A stretch of DNA of 64,000 nt from Membranipora membranacea. Its lineage: Eukaryota > Bryozoa > Gymnolaemata > Cheilostomatida > Membraniporidae. Within the stretch, counting starts at the first letter, position 1; the number at the start of each line of letters is the position of its first letter. Location of the stretch: contig OU612068.1 of assembly GCA_914767715.1 (NCBI GenBank), positions 26,102,001 to 26,166,000 of the forward strand. The letters run 5' to 3'. This document shows positions 60,070 through 64,000 of the stretch, one piece after another. The notes below the pieces were generated by a model. It did not search any database. It saw nothing but the letters and a program-made list of their open reading frames with translations, and was not told the DNA's origin. The position numbers were made by a program, and so were the translations under genes.

Positions 60070-62062
60070 ATGAATAAACTTTCAGTAGCACTCGTAATTG
60101 CTGCCATTGTTGGTAAGTTTTCAGTTTTTATTTTCATTTAGCAATCCATTTACCGAGCACTGCATAACTTTGCAAGCAATACTGCTCTTCCAATGAGTCT
60201 AGAACTGAATACCGGTACTCCTGCTAAGTTTAGCATTTTTAGTCTTTAGAAATCCAGCAGATACCTTTTTGAGCAGATGGTTGAGACAAAAGATTTTGAA
60301 AATTCACAATTTGTTTGTTTTACTAGGCCTAAGCTTAGCTGGAGGATACAGTTCAGCAGGAAACGGAAATATTGGAGGCAATACAGGAGGAGACGTGGGA
60401 CCAGGAGGCGTGGGACCAGGAAACGTTGGACCAGGTAATTCTGATAAAAACAAAGCAATGATTTTTCAACAACCTGTTCATTTCATTTCAGATGCTCAAT
60501 TGCAGCTATTTTGTTACCAAGTAGACAGTTATTATTACCTTGACTTAGAATTTTAGGAAAGATAAATTATCATGTTTCAAAATATACCTATATCATAGAG
60601 TCCTTGCCTATAAGATCCACATGGAGATATTGAGTACTCATTGAATATTTACCAATTATTCAACTTCTCCTTTCAGCAATCACCGACATTGACATCAATG
60701 TCCCAGCCCCAGAGATCCCAAATGTACCAGTACCAAATGTTGTTGTACCAAACCCAATTGTACCAAGAGTTCCAGTTATCCGTATTCCAGATGTCAGAGT
60801 CCCAGGTGTGCAAACTGTAGACTTCACAATCACATGTAAGTATATGATATCCTACATTCATAATATCTTGATTTTGCTTAGAGCATTGTGTTGGCTGCTC
60901 TTAATTTAGAGGAACAAGACTGTGAGATCAAAACTCTTAATTTTAGTTCAATAGTATTTCAATAGGGCCACAACATGCAATATATAAACAGTTATTTTTT
61001 GCAATCTATCTACTGGCCTTACTTTTAAACGCTTAACTTAACCCTCTTGATTATGAAAGTTGTTTTGCTTACAGTCCAAGGAACATGGTCAGTGTGGGGA
61101 CCATTCAGCAGATGTACTGAGCAATGTAACGGTGGAAGACAAACCAGAAGCAGAACATGCCAGAGACCTGCACGTGATGTAGGAAGATACCTCGGATGTG
61201 AGGGACCAAACACTGAAACCAGAGTCTGCAACACCCAATCATGTGCTGGTAAGTTACATAGATGGAATTAAGGCTTATTTCACACAAACTGTTTCTTGGT
61301 GAACTCCACAAACCACATTCATGATGGAGACTGTGTCCTTTTGACAGGTTATATGCACACAGATTATTAATATGTGTGAAGAACTTTGACAAGGGATCTT
61401 TACTCCCTCGACCTTAATCGGTTGTGGGGCATAATGGTATTTTTCGAGCTGAGCTTATGAAACCACAAAATACATTGGCTTTGTCGCTTCCTGATTTTCA
61501 GGGCGAAAAATTGGAAACAATGGATTGATTTTGATATGGCTCATTGCTCCTTTTACACATTCTGCTTCTCGAGTTTCTCTCAACAGATCAGAATCCAAAT
61601 ATCTTTTTCCTTCCAAATAAACAATTATTTGATGATGTCTTTTGTTACAGTTAATGGTATGTGGGGACAGTGGGGACCATTTTCTGCTTGCACAGTATCA
61701 TGCGGATCAGGTATTAGGTCCAGAAGCCGAATGTGTAACAACCCAGCACCATCCAATGGTGGAAATGACTGCGCAGGAAACAGAGTAGACATTGTAGATT
61801 GTAACACCATGAGATGTCCAACACCTGTTGTCAAACCAACTGGTAAGTTATGAGCAATAATATTTATTGTTTTTCTTATTTTTATCCTCAAATGCGTAAC
61901 ATAATAGAAAATAGCGGTGAAAATAAAACGATAATTAAACAACAATTTGCGATTGGCATTCCAACTTTGTATATGCAAGCAAATACCATATCATTTCCTA
62001 CCAGCAATATCATTTATCCCGTTCTCTCCAATTATTTTACAGGTGATAAGTACGTCAGTTAA
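60070..62062 (+). CDS. Secreted two-TSP1-repeat protein, copy B
   Basis: Six coding exons, 60070-60112, 60327-60434, 60677-60835, 61075-61248, 61651-61842 and 62043-62062, give 696 nt and 231 residues. Every exon length equals that of copy A. Order: signal peptide MNKLSVALVIAAI; Gly/Asn/Pro-rich exon (SAGNGNIGGNTGGDVGPGG); Val/Pro-rich exon (EIPNVPVPNVVVPNPIVP); TSP1 repeats 1 and 2, each with six Cys and WxxW; tail GDKYVS. Repeat 1 appears unchanged from copy A, while the Gly-rich exon differs most. AATAAA at 62356-62361 is a likely poly(A) signal. No MITE is present in its introns. Confidence 0.94.
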
Positions 62063-63085
62063 GTAAGCCGACATAATGACACGCTGACACTAAGGATGAC
62101 TCAACGTCAGCGAACATCACTATCTCACTCCTCACAAAAAAATTTTTACTATTCGGAGAATAAAGGTTATATAGTTTTAGGCACATGTACTTTTTTTACT
62201 TCTTGGTGTCTTGTTTATTTTCACATGAGTCGTTGAATTGTGTAAAATATCTTTGTTAACCACAATTTGATTGGTTGGTAGCTATCGAAATATTGTGAAA
62301 ACTTCTTTTTGTATAACTTGTTTTTGTTGGTTATCTTTAAATGAACACAAGAAGAAATAAAAAAGGTAATATTCATTTGCTCTGTCCTGTTTTGCTTTGG
62401 CATTTCTAATTCGCATGTTTGCATCAGTCAGTAGCTCAACACATTGCATTGACTATGGATTCAATTTCATGCTTTGCTTGATGTTTTTTACACAAGTAAT
62501 TGTTCTGTCAATGAGAGACCTGCTCATTCTGATACTGCAAGGTAAAAACAGAGGTTATTCCATTACTGCTCATGATAATCTGTGCACTATCTTGCTAATA
62601 TTGATACTCAAAATATTATTAACAGGTCTGTACAATGTGAGCTATATTCACTGCGTTTCATGCCCAAGAATTGTTGAACCATTCTAAACAATTCTAGATT
62701 TGTTCACTTTTGACTAATATATCAGTACCCAACCAGCAACCAATTAATGTATGATTAAACCTGCCTGCTAAATAAACTACATTCACTATATTATATTGAT
62801 ATTGTATAAGCCTTTATATAATTGGCATGACATTGTATTTAATGAGTTTGTATGTAGATGACCAGGCAAGATATATGCCGTAATGAAGGGCACTACCAGT
62901 ATCATTGCTTTGCTCGACATAGTAAAACTCTCAATTAATTACCAAGACTCGGTTTAGCCTAGAGTTATACTGAGTTTTCTGCTTCAAAATCCTGCCTAGA
63001 TTTGGTTATAAACCTGTCTATATAGGTCTATATAGCTAACATTAAGTCTATAATCTCCTACGCCTGCCCTGCATGATATAATCTA
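62063..63085. other. 3'UTR of TSP1 copy B and duplicated flank
   Basis: The 3'UTR probably ends shortly after AATAAA at 62356. 62400-62625 is the outer edge of the inverted duplication (partner 42600-42840). Nothing else is recognised. Confidence 0.5.
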
Positions 63086-63091
63086 TTATCA

Positions 63092-63511
63092 GACGCCGAT
63101 AAAACACGACTCGAGAGGATTGTGCTGCCATTCTCTGACAACTACGAGCAGAGGCTGGACCATCTAGCACTGCCACCCATCACAACATTCCTGCACACCA
63201 CTTGCAGTGAACATTTCACTAGAATAGCTGACAACGATAATCACCCCTTGAACTCTCGTATTAAAATAAACACAAACTGAACATCTGCTCGTAGAGCAAA
63301 AATAGATAAATATAGGCCATCCAAGTGTAGAACAACCAAAAGACAAAATACCTTTTTTGAATTTTATATGCGATTTTTTAACTAATGCAGCTCAGACTCC
63401 TTTTATTTTTATTTTTCCATGTATGTGCTGTACATTCGATGCTATCAACCTATCACAGGATGGATATTAGAATTTAGGCAATAAACAAACTTCAAACTTC
63501 AAACTTCAAAC
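63092..63511 (+). mobile_element. 5'-truncated LINE 3' end with 7-bp tail repeat
   Basis: A translated frame from 63092 reads through LERIVLPFSDNYEQRLDHLA, HFTRIADNDNHPLNSRIKIN, one stop, then YRPSKCRTTKRQNTFFEFYM. This is the characteristic C-terminus of a class of animal LINE reverse transcriptases (a conserved NHPLNSRI...KCRT..RQN.FF pattern). The element ends in AATAAACAAACTTC followed by three more AAACTTC-type repeats. Confidence 0.8.
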
Positions 63512-63514
63512 ACT

Positions 63515-64000
63515 TAGATATTCTTTTCTCCACTGTAACTTGATAAGAGGTAAAGCAATAAAAGCAAAGTAATTGAACTTCACACCTCAATATGTAATAT
63601 GGTTTTTTCTTACCTCAATGATTGACAAGATAGCTGGGGATTCCCCAACTTCAACTTTGACTGTAATAAGACTTAAGGTATAGGAACACCTAAAAAAAAA
63701 GTTGTCCGAATTAGTTGATTTTGGCATATATGGAAGACCATCTAGGTAGGAGTATATTTCTATGAGAGTCGAGGACGTAACGTCTTTTGACGTGGCGTCA
63801 TGACTGCACAAAAATCACGTATTTTGCTGGAAAGGAAACTTTCAGGCAGCTGTAGCATAGAGATGGAATTGGTTTTCTTCTTGATTTTTGAATAGCGGTT
63901 TATAAAGAAGGTGAGGTTGAATTATTTATCATCATATTCCTTCAATTTGGCTCCTGAGTGCTTTTTTGTGCACGATGAAGTAACGCATAATTTTGTGCCA
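63515..64000. other. Right end of window, no gene
   Basis: 63605-63650 carries an inverted match to about 58710-58760. 63770-63810 contains GACGTAACGTCTTTTGACGT-type short dyads. No coding sequence is recognised. Confidence 0.4.

Larger units (their letters stand above)
51615..62625. repeat. Inverted segmental duplication, arm 2
   Basis: Reverse-oriented partner of 42600-48420, containing GN6 and TSP1 copy B. It is about 5 kb longer because 55.5-58.9 kb was filled by a dead reverse transcriptase with a nested palindrome, and because GN5 lost most of its repeat exon. Boundaries are approximate. Confidence 0.82.

Noticed and set aside
63484-63511. AAACTTC repeats considered as a possible CRISPR-like or satellite array
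   Set aside because: Four 7-bp units directly after a LINE reverse transcriptase C-terminus are the microsatellite tail of that element.

Overview
The window is eukaryotic: spliced genes with consensus GT/AG junctions, TATA boxes, secretory signal peptides, non-LTR retrotransposons and MITEs. The gene at the left end is metazoan, so this is an animal genome, most likely an invertebrate. I cannot name the species; a biomineralising or adhesive marine invertebrate is only a guess from protein composition.

Layout. 1-9969 (+): the last 14 exons of the conserved lipid-transfer protein BLTP2 (KIAA0100/hobbit). 10776-12744 (-): a secreted protein of HPQGYG octapeptides followed by a 14-residue Gly/Asn repeat, tail-to-tail with BLTP2 and carrying a hAT-type MITE in its intron. 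17.9-54 kb: six copies of a related secreted Gly/Asn-repeat gene, here GN1 to GN6. GN1 (18362-19886, +), GN2 (26056-27574, +) and GN6 (51615-53132, -) are intact, each predicting 453 residues. GN3 (29020-30809, -) has lost its splice acceptor. GN4 (33951-36626, +) is split by a foldback transposon and has a retroelement fragment in place of its promoter. GN5 (47857-48426, +) has a nonsense codon and a large deletion. Two near-identical secreted proteins with two thrombospondin type-1 repeats lie in opposite orientation at 43030-45420 (-) and 60070-62062 (+). They and GN5/GN6 belong to a large inverted segmental duplication, about 42.6-48.4 kb against 51.6-62.6 kb.

Mobile DNA is abundant: a nearly full-length LINE (37.4-41.9 kb), several 5'-truncated LINE fragments, two hAT-type MITEs with exact 8-bp target duplications and an internal tRNA-like segment, two TTAA-flanked MITEs, a 1.4 kb TTAA-flanked palindrome nested in a dead reverse transcriptase, and a foldback element whose ends are 15-bp tandem arrays.

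How the genes may work together (inference): the GN, HPQGYG-GN and thrombospondin-repeat proteins are all secreted, low-complexity or adhesive, TATA-driven and locally amplified. They look like a lineage-specific set of extracellular matrix, mucus, adhesive or biomineral proteins. The strict 28 x 14-residue repeat is the most notable feature of the window.
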